From: an uncultured Pelagibacteraceae bacterium
Lineage (GTDB): Bacteria; Pseudomonadota; Alphaproteobacteria; Pelagibacterales; Pelagibacteraceae
NCBI GenBank assembly: GCA_902605605.1
Contig: CACLDI010000006.1
Span: 1 to 44,461, forward strand
Direction: 5' to 3'
DNA length: 44,461 nt
Positions 44,425 to 44,461 of this stretch are shown here, one piece after another; within the stretch, counting starts at the first letter, position 1, and every line of letters starts with the position of its first letter. A model generated the notes under the pieces. The model did not search any database and had not been told where the DNA came from. It was given only the letters and a program-made list of their open reading frames with translations. The translations under genes were made by a program, and so were the position numbers.

Positions 44425-44461
44425 TTAGTTCTTTTGATATTTTGTCAATCGACCTACTAAA

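Noticed and set aside
44425-44461. Possible 3' end of a convergent minus-strand gene, ending LVGRLTKYQKN with a stop at 44427-44425
   Set aside because: Only about 11 codons are in the window and another minus frame is also open, so neither frame nor product can be decided.

Overview
The window looks like a piece of a streamlined marine alphaproteobacterial genome of the SAR11 / Pelagibacter type. I base this on the very AT-rich DNA, intergenic gaps of a few bases, many 1-, 4- and 8-base gene overlaps, weak or absent Shine-Dalgarno sites, a proteorhodopsin, and a tandem glycine riboswitch in front of gcvTHP. I saw no rRNA, tRNA, CRISPR array, insertion sequence or prophage. The assignment is an inference from content and style; no database was consulted.

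Layout. (1) 1-3935: a blue-tuned proteorhodopsin with its own terminator, then a membrane di-iron desaturase, a [2Fe-2S] ferredoxin, a thioredoxin-reductase-like ferredoxin-NADP reductase and a glutathione transferase. The middle three could form a complete electron chain (NADPH to FNR to ferredoxin to desaturase). (2) 3938-4654, minus: a DksA-type regulator with a degenerate zinc finger, followed by two overlapping mini-genes for hydrophobic proteins of 42 and 31 residues. (3) 4732-6930: a GT39-type membrane glycosyltransferase and a GT2 polyprenyl-phosphate sugar synthase. (4) 6949-13848: a DUF1800/DUF1501 export-type pair, a lysine-rich secreted protein whose start codon appears to have lost one base, an 819-residue methionine/glycine/alanine-rich secreted protein ending in a collagen-like tail, and a secreted clan-A glycosidase. 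This block is the least conventional part of the window.

(5) 13845-15768, minus: umuD, umuC and a 70-residue Cys-tailed protein. (6) 15901-19056: a SOUL heme-binding protein, a GFA-family zinc protein, D-glycerate 3-kinase and a TolC-like outer membrane protein. (7) 19164-24285: recA (with terminator), alaS and, convergently, icd. A 21-bp motif is shared by the recA and umuD/SOUL upstream regions and may be an SOS-type operator. (8) 24363-31665: psd, pssA, a glycosyltransferase, rlmE, a CBS-less guaB, a TPR protein, guaA, gloA and panB. (9) 31666-36126: a TerC-family protein, a TPR protein and pxpA on the minus strand, divergent from pxpB, pxpC and an EamA permease (5-oxoproline use).

(10) 36131-40678: promoter, tandem glycine riboswitch and the glycine-cleavage genes gcvT, gcvH and gcvP. 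(11) 40685-44424: a lipid-modification cluster made of a COG2907-type flavoprotein, a DUF1365 protein, a cyclopropane-fatty-acid synthase family methyltransferase and a DUF3833-like lipoprotein. Themes that recur are light and redox (proteorhodopsin, ferredoxin chain, GST, glyoxalase), membrane lipid making and remodelling (desaturase, psd, pssA, CFA cluster), and C1/glycine/glyoxylate metabolism (gcv, glycerate kinase).
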